DNA of 64,000 bases from Marasmius tenuissimus (taxonomy: Eukaryota; Basidiomycota; Agaricomycetes; Agaricales; Marasmiaceae): NCBI GenBank assembly GCA_029532415.1, contig JAQOTA010000054.1:1550001-1614000 (forward strand), given 5' to 3'. Of this stretch, positions 34,811 through 45,995 are shown one piece after another. The position numbers and the translations under genes are program-made. The notes under the pieces are model-generated. The model had not been told where the DNA came from. It was given only the letters and a program-made list of their open reading frames with translations, and did no database searches. Every line of letters begins with the position of its first letter. Position 1 is the stretch's first letter.

Positions 34811-34847
34811 GGCTCAGACTCAGGCTCAGACTCAGGCTCAGACTCAG
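34811..34847 (+). repeat. 12-bp minisatellite, left part
   Basis: About three copies of the unit GGCTCAGACTCA, in the same orientation as the longer array at 35754-35865. Confidence 0.85.
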
Positions 34848-34849
34848 TA

Positions 34850-35751
34850 CAGTTGCCGAGCAGGCTCAGGCTGACCTCAGGCTAGACACTGTCCCAAGCT
34901 ATAGTAATCTGCTGATAGTCAATCTTGGGAAGGTTAATTGATGAAACTTCTGATCAAGGGAGATGTTCTGGGGGGAAGGGATGGTGCCAGACAGACACCC
35001 CAAACCAGCGGGAAACTTCAATATCCCTCTGGCAAGGACAAGGCAAGTTTAGACATGTAAAATTAGCCCAAAATTCGTTGGAAAAACGTGGAGAAAACAT
35101 ACAAAAAATGACAAGTCCGAATCAGGAAGGTCTGGCATTTCATCGGAGTCGACATGCTACAGGAAAGGTAAATTGACAAGGTAAACATTTTTCGTCGGGA
35201 AGCTCTCCACGACCTTAGTGATCCTCTGGCAGTACGAGATCAAGAATCCTGCTAAGATAGGTTGAAGTCCGCTGGAAAATCAAGAAAAACAGTGTTTCTG
35301 CTGTGCGACGGGCGTGCTATGATGTGTTTCACGTTTCAGGCTGTCGGGATACACACTTATTTCGCCACATTCGGTTGTTGGGCAAAAGCCCAGAGGAATC
35401 CGGCAACCATCAGGAAGCAAAACCATCTATATTGGAAAATGTGAGCTTGAGTTAATTTGACTTAGTTCCACGTTGAGGCCGGACGTTGACTCCCATAGAA
35501 AGCGGATTATGGTAGCAAAACATTCCAGAGGTGGGCCAGAACATCTTGACACACCTCAAAATCAGTAAAAGTGGCTGAAGAGAGAATAACATGCGGCCAG
35601 AGACCCACCGTACAGCCTGGGGATCTCGCAATAAAAATGGTGTCAATTACGGCAGCATACTTCTGAACCCTATACTCGTGGCGAATCTCTATTTGGCTCC
35701 CTTGCCTGGCTCTTTGGTCGACCAGGTCGGCCTGAGCCTGCTCGGCAACCG
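34850..35751. mobile_element. TIR element inserted in a minisatellite
   Basis: The left end CAGTTGCCGAGCAGGCTCAG and the inverted right end (the complement begins CGGTTGCCGAGCAGGCTCAG) match over about 28 bp with two mismatches. TA flanks both ends (34848-34849 and 35752-35753). The 902-bp body has no transposase frame. The two outer flanks are the same 12-bp repeat in the same orientation, as expected if the element jumped into a continuous array. Confidence 0.72.
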
Positions 35752-35753
35752 TA

Positions 35754-35865
35754 GACTCAGGCTCAGACTCAGGCTCAGACTCAGGCTCAGACTCAGGCTC
35801 AGACTCAGGCTCAGACTCAGGCTCAGACTCAGGCTCAGACTCAGGCTCAGACTCAGGCTCAGACC
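35754..35865 (+). repeat. 12-bp minisatellite, right part
   Basis: About nine near-perfect copies of GGCTCAGACTCA. The long open frame across it (a Leu-Arg repeat) is a by-product of the repeat unit, not a gene. Confidence 0.92.
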
Positions 35866-36323
35866 CAGACTGATCAGCTCAGACTTGGTGACTCAGACTC
35901 CTGGATTCCTGGTCGCTCTCGGCACTCCTGCGATCGATGTTACTTTGAGTCAATCGTTTGCAAATTGCCTGGGCGGCGTGTACTACCCCCTTAAGGTTCT
36001 GGAGGCGCTCAATCAATCCTGATAAATCAATGCGAAAATCTTGGTGGACTCGGTAGGCCACCCGAGAAGTCTGAGGCTGAGAGAGTTTCGAAGGAAGAAG
36101 TCGAGGCAGCTGAGGTTAGAGCCGCGGAAAGAAATCCAGGTCACGTGAAATACGCGTATGTTTAGTCTGGACCCAACGCGTCAAACTCTTCCTGTTTCCT
36201 CATCTGCATTTTTAATGCAGGGCGCGTTTGTCATTCCTTTCTTGTATCTTTCTCCCTAATTGCGACTTTCCTCATTCTCATTCGCTTCACTTCGATTCGA
36301 GTAATCCGCTAAAACTTTCAGGA
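35866..36323. other. Intergenic region, promoter of the 36324 gene
   Basis: No gene is recognised. A CACGTG-containing stretch (CAGGTCACGTGAAATACGCG) near 36140 is a possible bHLH site. Confidence 0.35.
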
Positions 36324-36992
36324 ATGGCTTCAGTCCATCCCCACGTTGAATATCCTCCTCCAACTACCGTCGGTCCTCCCTCACCGGCTACCTCAGTAGG
36401 ATCCAGACATCCGGACGATACGACTTCAGCTTCAGACTCTGAGAGCATCCTTCCGCAACCTCTTTTCGAACGAAAATGGGCAGATAGAATTGGACTAGGG
36501 CAGCCCACGCCGGAAGAAATCATGGGAAATAAAGAGCCGTTGCTCCCAAGACCCCTGGAGGATAGTGAAGAGGAAAGACGTGCGTTCCTTCCGCTAGGCT
36601 CCCTTTACCCTCTGTCTCATGGCTTGTATCTCTTAGAACTCTATGAATCAGTCCTTCGGAATTTGCGCAAGGAAGTCGATGCTCTATCAGAAGATGTTAT
36701 TTTCCAGAAGACGCTCCTTCGCGGATCTGTCGCTGCGACCCACGAACCAACGCTGACCAACGACATTGATTCGATTATGCAGGGCTTGATGGCCCCTCCC
36801 TCTGGTGGGTTTGGTCAACGCCAACAATCCCAATCGCCTCGACTGCCGTTAACACCTGGTCCCTGGAACACCAACGAGATGAGGCATGGGCTCGGAGTTG
36901 ATTCGGATTCAATACTGGGAAGTGGTTCGACGATGGGAAGGAAGGGCAAGGGCAAGGGGAAAGCACCAAGTATGAAGGGAGGAAGACAGTGA
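36324..36992 (+). CDS. Hypothetical protein, single exon
   Basis: A 222-codon frame starts at MASVHPHVEYPPPT; an earlier in-frame ATG at 36228 would add a hydrophobic leader, but it is less likely because it lies in the promoter-like part. The N-terminal 80 residues are Pro/Ser-rich. The centre (SLYPLSHGLYLLELYESVLRN and LRKEVDALSEDVIFQKTLLRG) looks helical, possibly a coiled coil. The C-terminus is Gly/Lys-rich (MGRKGKGKGKAPSMKGG) and basic. No known domain is recognised. Codon use and the lack of internal stops favour a real gene. It lies head to tail against the BTB gene, with about 150 bases between the 3' ends. Confidence 0.6.
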   Translation: MASVHPHVEYPPPTTVGPPSPATSVGSRHPDDTTSASDSESILPQPLFERKWADRIGLGQPTPEEIMGNKEPLLPRPLEDSEEERRAFLPLGSLYPLSHGLYLLELYESVLRNLRKEVDALSEDVIFQKTLLRGSVAATHEPTLTNDIDSIMQGLMAPPSGGFGQRQQSQSPRLPLTPGPWNTNEMRHGLGVDSDSILGSGSTMGRKGKGKGKAPSMKGGRQ

Positions 36993-37145
36993 TCTTACTG
37001 GCCGCTCATTCTACTTTTGTAAACATGTTCCACAAACTGTAGCATTGCTAAAACTACTGTATTTCTTCCGTGCGTGAATAACGAGTGTACATAAAACAAA
37101 AAACGTTCCGTTCAGATGACATACTGTACACAAGAGACAGAGAAC

Positions 37146-38804
37146 CTAGAGTTCATCATCCTCGTCACAACCCTCATCCGAGAAGTAATCCGGCAGTCTG
37201 TCCTCCACGCGCTTGATGAGGTCCGCTATACTTCTCCTCGCAGCCATTCGGCAATCGTGATGCATGTACGTCGCACTCCCCCAACGATCATAATCCTTCT
37301 GTACTTGTCTCAGCCTATTCATAACATCGGCCAGCCCCAAAGACAAGACAGCGTCCCCCTTGGTCTTGTCTTTCCAGAACTCGACCCAACTCTGAGTACA
37401 CCCATGCTGGTGCCAGGTCGCACCGCAAGAAGGAGCATGTACGAAATTCGGAGGCGCCACTCGGAGTCGTTCCCAGACGTGTGTAAGGTGCCAGTACCCT
37501 CGTAATAGGCGAAGTTGCTGCGCAGGGCTTATAACAAGTCGGCCGTCTTCGTCGAGGTCGCCTTCGCTTGGATCGGCTAAGTAGCAAGTAGCAAAACCCA
37601 TCGTCAGTGTGCGAAAGGAGGGAAGCAAGAAAAGGGGGGAAATAGACCAACCTATCGTCGTCCCGCGTTTTACAACGGTAGATTTCTGCATCACCTCCAA
37701 ATACGCCGCCCCTCTCAAGGCTCTCAAATCCAGATCATCAGCGAGTGTCATCGCCAAGTACGCGTACTGTAACGATTTCCCCATTAGCTGTCGCAAGAGG
37801 GATATCATAGTAGCCAGGAGCTGTTCGTGCCCACAGAGCTGCGCGAGCTGGAACAGTCTCGTCAATTGGGTCGTGCTCTCAATACCCGGCATATGAGGTG
37901 GATCTGAGACGAGTGAGGTTTCTGCCCGGAGAAGGACATGGAAGGGGGGGCACCGACACCGACGAGGAGGGGTGAAGGTTTCCGGTTTACGTATTCTTGA
38001 AGCGCGTCGAGGGACCATGTTTCAAGGGATTTGAAGGAGTATTTGTTGGAGATGCGGGCGATGTCGATGAGGAGAGTGAGATCTGCTGAGGCGGAGTATA
38101 CGGCACGGAGGTCGGGTGGTCTGGTGTAAGTTTTGAGTTATTAACGGAAAGGTGTGCATTCATGTATGGAATCGAAGGCACGCACAGTGAATACAGAGCC
38201 CATACTGCGAGAGCAGGAACTATGTCAGCCAGTGTTCCCTGTGGTAAGGGCGTGAAGACACACGGAAATTCCTGAATTCTGATGGCTTGTCCCCGGTGAG
38301 AACGATGGGGTTGTCATCGGAGCGTCCTTCTGCCTCTGCGCCACCTTGAGGAAGTGTGAACATCGTACTGAACGACGAGTGATCCTTTGAGAGAATTGTT
38401 CGATGTACCTAGGAATATCTCAGTTTGTGAATTCTCTGGCACGAAGAGGTACAACTCACGTTGAACAAAGTATCCTCGACCAACAACACACAACTTCCAT
38501 CCTCGAAGTAATATGTGGGATCTCTCTTCAGATGTTGCCTCGAATATCGAGAGCCGCCGACTTGAACGTTCCCTTCAGTTTCCATATTGTCGAATATCAG
38601 CCCTCCAACAACTTGAGCGTCCAAGAGAGATGTTCCACCAGTATCAGACCTCTTACGTTTCCTAACTGAAGTTTCTGATGTCGAAGTTGGTGACAAAGGT
38701 GATTGTAGGCCACTGGTACTAGTTGACCCCTGAAAGTCTGGATTGAAGTCCATATTATTGGTCTGTGCATCGTGAAATTGAGTTGTATCGTCTGGCGATA
38801 ACAT
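37146..38804 (-). CDS. BTB/POZ domain protein
   Basis: The N-terminal exon (MLSPDDTTQFHDAQT) is Ser/Thr-rich and includes a basic RKRKRSD patch. It is followed by YFEDGSCVLLVEDTLFNVHRTILSKDHSSFSTMF (split by an intron at about 38402-38460) and DDNPIVLTGDKPSEFRNFLWALYSL, the layout of the Agaricomycete BTB family. The C-terminal exons read ISNKYSFKSLETWSLDALQEYV and continue with a large conserved helical region to DYFSDEGCDEDDEL. BTB domains dimerise and often link targets to Cullin-3 ligases; these fungal proteins form large, uncharacterised families. Small introns separate at least four exons. The exact function is unknown. Confidence 0.82.
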
Positions 38805-39006
38805 GGTGGTAGGTTGAAGAGATCTCGAAACGGACGAACATCGACCACGCGAGCAATTTTGGGCCCTGAGCTGGCGGCGGCGGTGACCAAAGCAGACAGT
38901 TGTGAACTTCGGCTACGATGCGCCTGAAAGTCGTCATCGAGATCTCTTATCTTGCCACCTCTCATACCTCGTGTATCAAGCTCTTCTACTTCCTGACGGT
39001 GAGGTG

Positions 39007-40424
39007 ATGCCTTTTGAACCTGTACTATTGAACGACGGGAACGAGGTGGGTTAGAATGTGTTCGAAATCTCTAACACAAAAATTCCAATGACCACGAAAT
39101 GTGTAGATCCCCTCTATTGGTTTCGGAACGGGTACCAAGTGGAAATGGCAAGACGTAACAGAATATGTCGAGCAGGCCATTGAGGTCGGTTTCTCTCACG
39201 TAGACACGGCGGATTGTGAGTTCTTCAATCAAGACAGCTCATACTTAAAACGGTATTCAAACCTCCAAACAGTCTACGAAACGGAGACCTACGTCGGCAA
39301 GGCTATCAAGGAGAGTGGTGTAAACAGAGACGAGGTCTTCGTGACTACAAAATTTCTCTATATCAACAAGACTGCGGGTGTGCAGGAGAGCGTACGGAAG
39401 AGCTTGAGCGATGTGCGTAAACTTCACTGTTCTCATTTGGCCAGGCATGCTCATGTCAGAATTATTCTAGCTGAACTTGAAATACGTCGACTTGTATCTC
39501 ATTCATAATCCCAAGTACATCCCAAACCAAGACATTGAAGCTACGTGGAGAGAATTCGAGAAGGTCAAGGAGGACGGGCTAGCCAGGTACGCGACCTCTT
39601 GACCGTGTCGTTCATGACGTTTTATTGACCCTCCTCCTTCGTACCTAGGAGCATCGGAGTTAGCAACACCACGGTCGAAGACCTCAAGAAACTTATGAAA
39701 ACAAGCAGAGTCATCCCTGCAGTGAATCAAGTGAGCTTTCGGTCATTCAACTCCGAAGTGTTCGCAGGCTCACTCCACTCTCAACGTCAACTCTTACTTG
39801 ACAGATCGAGTTGCACCCGTACAACTATCACGACCAGAAATCCATCATCGAACTTTGTGCCAAGCGGAACATAGCAATCGAAGCTTACAGTAGTCTAACG
39901 TATGTGGCGTGCTTTCTTCGTCGTGAGCGTCATCAAGAAGTACTGATGTACCCACCTCCTCAGGCCGATAACCCAGTACCCCGGTGGTCCCGTAGATGCT
40001 CCGGTAGCGACAGCAGCTAAACGACTTGGGGTAACACCGACACAGGTTATCTTTCTCTGGGTAAAGGCAAAGGGTGCTATTATTGTCACGTACGTCTTGC
40101 TATCTCCTGATCTTCCGAAGTTGCAAACTAACTCACTCCCATGACAAGAACAAGCTCAACGCGTGCTCACCTCGAGGAGTACCTCGCCGTCGGGGACCTG
40201 CGTGAGTGGTTTATCACCCGGTCGACGCGTCGCGACGAGACCTGATTGGCATCCCTTTCACAGCACCCTTGACCGAGGAGGAAGTCGCCGCCATCGACAA
40301 GGCAGGCGCAAATGGCCCTCCGTCCAAGTATAGGATGATGCTTGAACGCGTCAAGGACCGAAACACGCTGGCATTGATAACTACGTGCTTATTTTTGTCA
40401 ATCTGTTGGTGGCGTGCTACATGA
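39007..40424 (+). CDS. Aldo/keto reductase
   Basis: The enzyme is an NADPH-dependent reductase of aldehydes or ketones with a TIM-barrel fold. Exon 1 is tiny (39007-39045: MPFEPVLLNDGNE) and joins IPSIGFGTGTKWKW. The catalytic tetrad is visible: Asp and Tyr in HVDTADFYETE (split by an intron), Lys in VFVTTKFLY and His in YVDLYLIHNP. Later blocks (GLARSIGVSNTTVEDL, VNQIELHPYNYH, AIEAYSSLTPITQYPGG) are typical of the family. The gene uses about eight short introns. After the barrel (PLTEEEVAAIDKAGANG) it ends in an unusual hydrophobic tail, LALITTCLFLSICWWRAT, which may anchor it to a membrane. It is divergent from the BTB gene, with only about 200 bases between the starts. Confidence 0.9.
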
Positions 40425-41350
40425 GGAGTGCAAAGCATGCAGAGGAATATCTGTCAGATAGAGTGCGTCTGCAGACTGCTTTGATACACGCTTTCACGCA
40501 TCCTCTTCGTTCCGCTCGCGGCCCCAGCCTCCTTCATCCCAGAGTGTTGGCTTGCCGAACTCTGTATCGTGATGTACCGTTTGATTTTGGTTGGTTCTCG
40601 AAGGTCGACCCAGGCTTCGTGTTTTTTCTAGAGCGGTCTCTGCGTACCTTAACGGTCAATCCATAACACTGGTTCATCATCCGCATCGCACCATAACACG
40701 TATATTGTGAGGAGCAGCGAGGGACGTTTTATGGTCGCGTATTTGTCGGCCTTGCGTGTAGTGGATAAGAGTGGAAAATCGTATCAACCTGTCATCATGG
40801 ATTAGATGAAGATGTCCGATTATCGGTATAATCAGATAAGATTCACCCTTCACCCAGGATTCCAAGCCTCCCCTCCTCCGGATACTCGGATCGTTCTGGT
40901 TGGCAGAGCCTTTATGGCAGTCTTTGCAGGGTCACCGAGGCTCTCGAACGCCCAACGTACTTGGTCTTTGTATGCAAACTCGACGGCCAGAGGAGGGGGA
41001 AACGTCACTGGCCCGTTTCAGGTCAGGATTCAAAAGATCGTCGACGTCTCTTGCCCACTCCAAGGTTCACACAAACTCCATGTGCTGTCTTTTAATTCGG
41101 CCAGATCTGTAATGCACATGCAATTTTACTCCGGGAAGGGAATAAGGCAAAAAATCGTGCGACTGTTCACGGTCAAGTACGGGCAGGCCTTCAAGCGAGC
41201 GTCCTCCGCTGAGGTTTGACTAGAAGCTTTATATATCTGGTGGTAGTCAATACGACCTATCAAACTCTCGCGGGAGTGTCGTAGTTATGCGGGCATACCT
41301 AACGGTGATATTCTTTTTTTCGGATTTCTACTGAAGGGTGTCGGGACCAT
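40425..41350. other. Intergenic region, nothing recognised
   Basis: The open frame at 40806-41219 (+, 137 codons) has no domain or splice support. The rest is the 3' flank of the reductase and the upstream region of sidA. Confidence 0.4.
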
Positions 41351-41440
41351 CTATCACCAGATAACGGCCCATCTGATCAGATAAGATCCGGGCCCAGCAC
41401 GCACCACACCGTCTGATCTAATCAGATAGTCTGATATCCG
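41351..41440 (+). promoter_or_regulatory. Cluster of GATA motifs upstream of sidA
   Basis: Within 90 bases there are AGATAA (41359-41364), TGATCAGATAAGA (about 41374-41386), AATCAGATAG (about 41420-41429) and TGATAT (41432-41437), plus a reverse GATA at 41352. In fungi, GATA-type iron repressors (Urbs1, SreA) bind such clusters to shut off siderophore genes when iron is plentiful. Confidence 0.65.
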
Positions 41441-41617
41441 AAGGCGAGACCAACTCACCCCCAAATAAATTTCTCCCTCACCAAATGTCTTCATCCAAGA
41501 TCTTAGATTTTGAAACAAATTCCCTTGTCATATAAATATAGGCCTTACCTCAGATTCCCTCATCCGCACTCTCTACTCCCACTCCCCGCCCAACATCCAC
41601 CTATAAAAATCTCCCTA

Positions 41618-43517
41618 ATGGCTGGTAGCACTTCTTCTTCTCCCATCTATGATCTCCTGGGTCTTGGTTTCGGGCCGGCGAATATTGCTGTCGCAGCGGC
41701 TATAACTGAGTCGTGGTCAGAGGTACGTTCCCCCTCCTCCTCCCCGTCTCCTTGACCGTATTCTGATGATGACCGTCATCCCTTCTATAGCCAAATTTCC
41801 CGATTAAAAACGTTCTCTTTATCGAGAGACACCATGTTTTCAGATGGCATCCGGGAATGCTCTTACCAGGAGCGAAGATGCAAATCAGGTCAGTCTTTAC
41901 GTTGGCGTTTCGTGTACAGAGTTTCTCATCCTTTCCGCAAGCTTCATGAAAGACCTTGCGACCCTCCGAAACCATCAATCTCCGATCACCTTCTTGAACT
42001 ACCTACACAGTGAAGGTCGATTGATGAAGTTCATCAACCGTGGAGGAACAATACCCACACGAAAGGAGTTCGCCGACTATATAGGATGGTGCGCGAGATA
42101 CGTCCAGAACCAAGGAGTCGCTGTTCAGTGGGGAACCGAAGTCGTCGGGCTGGATGATGGAAAGGACGGGACGGTTCATGTTCACGCTAAAGACTTGAAG
42201 ACGGGCGAGATTTCCATTTACCGTGCACGTATGTGATCTCTATGTTTTCTCTGGGAATGATTGTCGTTAAACTCTTTTCGTTTGTTTGCAGGCAACCTCA
42301 TTATCGCTCCAGGAGGAGGACCGGGTATCCCTCGAACCTTTGAGACGATCTACAAGGACCCTGTCGTCATTCACAGCTCCGCATACGCTACCTCGATCGA
42401 CTCCATATTCGAGCAGATTGGTGCGTCCACGCGTCCCATGCGCATCGCAGTCGTAGGAGCTGGACAGTCCGCTGCTGAGGTGACGCTCAACTTGCACGAT
42501 CGTCTTTCGAGGATACCCGCTCCCGGTGGAAGGCATCGCGTTGAGATGATCATCAGGCACGGTGCACCACGGCCTAGTGACGATAGTCCTTTCGCGAACG
42601 AGATCTTCGACCCTGAATGTAGGATTATCGTTCTCCCACTTTTGACTATGAGGTTATAGCTCACGTATTTTGTTCGACAGCGACCGATGCATGGTTCTCG
42701 ATGCCTTCGGCTACTGCCAGAGCCGCGCAACGTCATGAGTACAAGGGTACAAACTACGGAGTCATGAATCCAAACACGATCGATACTGTGAGACATAATT
42801 TTTTGTTCCTCGTGAGGGTTAGGGATAACTGAGATTATCTTTCAACGTCAGCTCTACGAGGTTATGTACGACCAGCAGTTTGACGAAGACATCTCAAGAC
42901 GACCCGACGAGAAGGAGGGTACACACCCTCTGATCGTCCTTCGCAGCTACAACAACGTCTTAGCCGCCTCCAGAGCACAAGACGGCTCCGAGGTCGGCCC
43001 TTACGTCTTCACGATCCAGCACGCCATCTCGGGGGCCATAACCACCGAGAAATACGACGCTGTCGTCTGTGCTACAGGGTATCAACGTACGGCCTGGATC
43101 GATATGCTCAAAGGATGCGACATCGGGAAACACTTTGGTCTGGACGCTCACAGCGACAGCTCGCGGACGAGACTCGCACCCGAGACCGACCTTTACGGGC
43201 TGCCTCCCCAGATGCAGATGAGCCATGGACGTTCTCCGGACGTCAGCGGCGACTCTTCACCGATTAGCAGCAGTGCATCGAATACCCCACCTACGTCTCC
43301 CTCGTTATCTCAGATCTCCCTTCCTTCGCCAACGATATACGTTTCGAGGAAGTATCGGCTCCTTCCTAATCGCACTGCGTCAGGTGAACCGGCTTTTAAG
43401 CCGAGAGTGTACATTCAGGGTGTTGAAGAGGCGACACATGGTTTGAGTGATACGTTGCTCAGTGTCATGGGTATCCGAGCCGGAGAAGTTGTCAGTGATC
43501 TGGTGCAGGAGAATTAG
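41618..43517 (+). CDS. sidA: L-ornithine N5-monooxygenase (siderophore biosynthesis)
   Basis: The enzyme hydroxylates the side-chain nitrogen of ornithine with FAD, NADPH and O2, the committed step to hydroxamate siderophores. Six exons (41618-41722, 41791-41888, 41942-42228, 42292-42618, 42681-42787, 42852-43517) give 529 aa. IYDLLGLGFGPANIAVA is the FAD-binding GxGxxN/P motif, RWHPGMLLPGAKMQIS joined to FMKDLATLRNHQSPITFLNYL is the family core, RIAVVGAGQSAAEV is the NADPH-binding GxGxSA motif, and YDAVVCATGYQRT is the conserved ATGY motif. A Ser/Pro-rich insert (SHGRSPDVSGDSSPISSS) lies in the C-terminal part. No NRPS gene follows in this window; the next gene is an alpha/beta hydrolase on the other strand. 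The GATA cluster upstream suggests iron-dependent control. Confidence 0.95.
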
Positions 43518-43665
43518 AGGTCTTTTCTTTTATTCGGTGATTTGTATATTGCTATCTAAAAGGGTACATCATATCAATGGGTACATACAGTAAGTAAGTA
43601 ATAAGTACTTCCATAATATTCAATCTTGTAGCGCACAATTGGACACTACTACTTACTACTTTAGT

Positions 43666-44818
43666 TCAGGAATCGAGACGGCTTTTGAGGAATTCCAAGA
43701 TTTCATCAAACACCTGTCCGTAGAGGTCTTCTGCGTTGGGCGTCATGATGTCGAAAAAATGGTCCTGACCAGGGATGAGTTTCAAGGTGGAGTCGACACC
43801 TGCCTCCTGAAGGAGGCGGTGTATATTCTTGGACTCGTCCACGAGGACAGCCGTGTCTTCCTCCCCGTGGAGGAGATAAGTGGATGGCCATGAGGAGGAG
43901 ACATTCAGCTGTGGGAATAGACCATGATGACGTGGTGGAATCGCGAGATCTTTTGACCCGGAGGAATCCCTCGTCGCAGCGCTGAGACTTGGCTCGTGTT
44001 CCCCTGTGTAGTAGTCGAGGTAGGTGCCCAGTTGAAGGTAGAGAAAGGCCAGAGGCATTCGAGGGTTAGCGGGGATAGGAGGGTTCGTGTTGGGAACGAA
44101 TGCGAGGGGGGACTCGGATAGGAGATCGGAGGCGATTTTGGGAGATATGGGATGGATATAGTCGGTGAAACGCGTGGTGTCGAGGAGATCGCGGCCACGG
44201 ACAAATGGTTTAGACTTTGGACTGAAGTAGGAAGGGGTCTACGTTTTCACAAGTCAGACGCTTGAAGGGGGAAGATGGAACTTTGGCCGGGAAAGAACGT
44301 ACTAGGAAGTCACCGCCAGACGCAAAGATCGGTAGAAGGGCTGCAGGTTTGGGGGTGACATGGATTGCAGTTAGGTATGCACATAGTCCTCCTGCGCTAG
44401 AGCCTGAGACAGCAATTTTGGTGGGGTCCAGTGTGACCTGTTCGCCACCGTCATAGGAGACCTTGAAGTCAGGCCCGCGAAGGAATGTAAAGAGGTCCTT
44501 GATATCTTCGACTACATCATGGCCAGTAGTGGGTCCAGTAGGGATCAGTCGGAAGTCAGCGGAAATGAAGACATATCCAGCAGAGTTGACCCGTGCTAAG
44601 AAGAGTGTTGAGAATGAGATCAGACGATACGGGTAATAAATCTTACATTGAAGCCAAGTCGGAAACAGGTCTTTTCGTGATCCTATGATGAGTCCACCAC
44701 CATGGAAGTAGACGACTGCAGACAGTCGTCCTGGTCCTTGCCGTTTTGCGGGGAGGTAGACGTCGAGTTTGATGGGGACGTCTCTGACAACTTTGTAGCT
44801 CAGGGTGATGGGACTCAT
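43666..44818 (-). CDS. Alpha/beta hydrolase (acetyl-esterase/lipase-like)
   Basis: The protein starts MSPITLSYKVVRDVPIKLDVY and carries AVVYFHGGGLIIGSR, the HGGG oxyanion motif of the hormone-sensitive-lipase group, and KIAVSGSSAGGLCAYL, the GxSxG nucleophile elbow. The acidic residue is probably in STYLLHGEEDTAVLVDES, and the catalytic His in IPGQDHFFDIM near the C-terminus. Three introns are visible (for example TWLQ joined to SRVNSAGYVFISADFRL). No signal peptide is present, so it is probably intracellular. It converges on sidA, 150 bases apart. A role in siderophore ester hydrolysis is only a guess from position. Confidence 0.85.
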
Positions 44819-45995
44819 CTTAACAGTTTGGGCCCTTCAGAAGATTGGCTGCGACTTATATACACGCATGTAAATTAGGGGCACGTAATGGCGGTGTCAG
44901 TCGCTGCATTGAAACGCTTAAAGTGATGTTGGTTGATAAGCTGTACGGTGGTCTGAATGAGGTTTATAAATACTCGTCGATGGTTCTGACGCGGGCGGTG
45001 AGACAGATTACATATTTAGCCAAGAATATCCGGAGAGCCGTTCATGCTACGCACCTGTAGGCACTGTGTGTATCCTGGAGTACGAGATGGAAGAATACTG
45101 ATCGTGACAGAGGTTCAAACGTTGATATAGATATCTTCATCAGAGTTATTGACGAGCCAAAATTGACGAGACAGATAAGCCAGCAAAGAAAAACCAAAAG
45201 CGAGTCAGGATACGCGGTTCTTGAAGTATTTATGCCTCGTCGTGGTCAACGGTGAAAGTGAGTTTGCCATCACCACTGCCAGGGCCGCAATTCAACAGCT
45301 CTCACGTGGCATGTCGGTCAGTTCGCTGGAACGGCCAATTTCTGCGAGTTCCCACCACCATGATCATCCTGGGTATATCCTGCGATGCCACATCTCAACT
45401 AGCTCTGCGCATGCTCGGACTCGAGGCTCTAAATCCCTGCGACTCAATTTTCCCAACCTTTACGGGTTCACACAAATTCAAGACGAAGCCCCCAGAATGG
45501 AAGGCACTGCAACATCGAAAGCGAATGAATCCAGCTAGAAGTTTCTGGACGTCTAAAGGCTCCAATTTCTCCTCTCTGGTTGCAGCACGAGTCAGCGCCT
45601 TTGAGTCCTTAGCACGGATTTTTGTGTCTGTCCAATACTCGAACCTTGACCTCAGTTCTCTCGCGAAGGTTCAACGTTCAACACTTTCCGATCAGACCTA
45701 GAGTCGGAGGAAACATTTGCATCAACCTGAGTGTCCTCAGCCGATCAAAATTAACCTGATACCTTCCTTGCTTTCAATCGCGACTCGAACGCAAGCCCAA
45801 GTGATTCTTCGCTTGTCCGTCTCTGTATCCCTGAATCCATCCAGAACATAAGCAAGTCATGACATTGATAATGGTTATATAAATCAGGTATGATGAAGAG
45901 GCCCTCATTAAAGTTCCAAGTAACTCAAACACAAGCAGACTACATACGATTATACTCTGGAACCCACACTCCGAAGCTCGGCATCATCTCCCTCC
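44819..45995. other. Intergenic region, nothing recognised
   Basis: Only short overlapping frames at 45221-45701 are present, with no domains. The stretch holds the promoter of the hydrolase and the 3' flank of the first small secreted-protein gene. Confidence 0.4.

Noticed and set aside
35591..36022. Open frame with a long Leu-Arg repeat
   Set aside because: It is produced by the 12-bp minisatellite, whose length is a multiple of three; there is no domain, and the flanks are transposon sequence.
40806..41219. 137-codon frame upstream of sidA
   Set aside because: No domain, low-confidence codon use; overlapping frames of similar length exist nearby.
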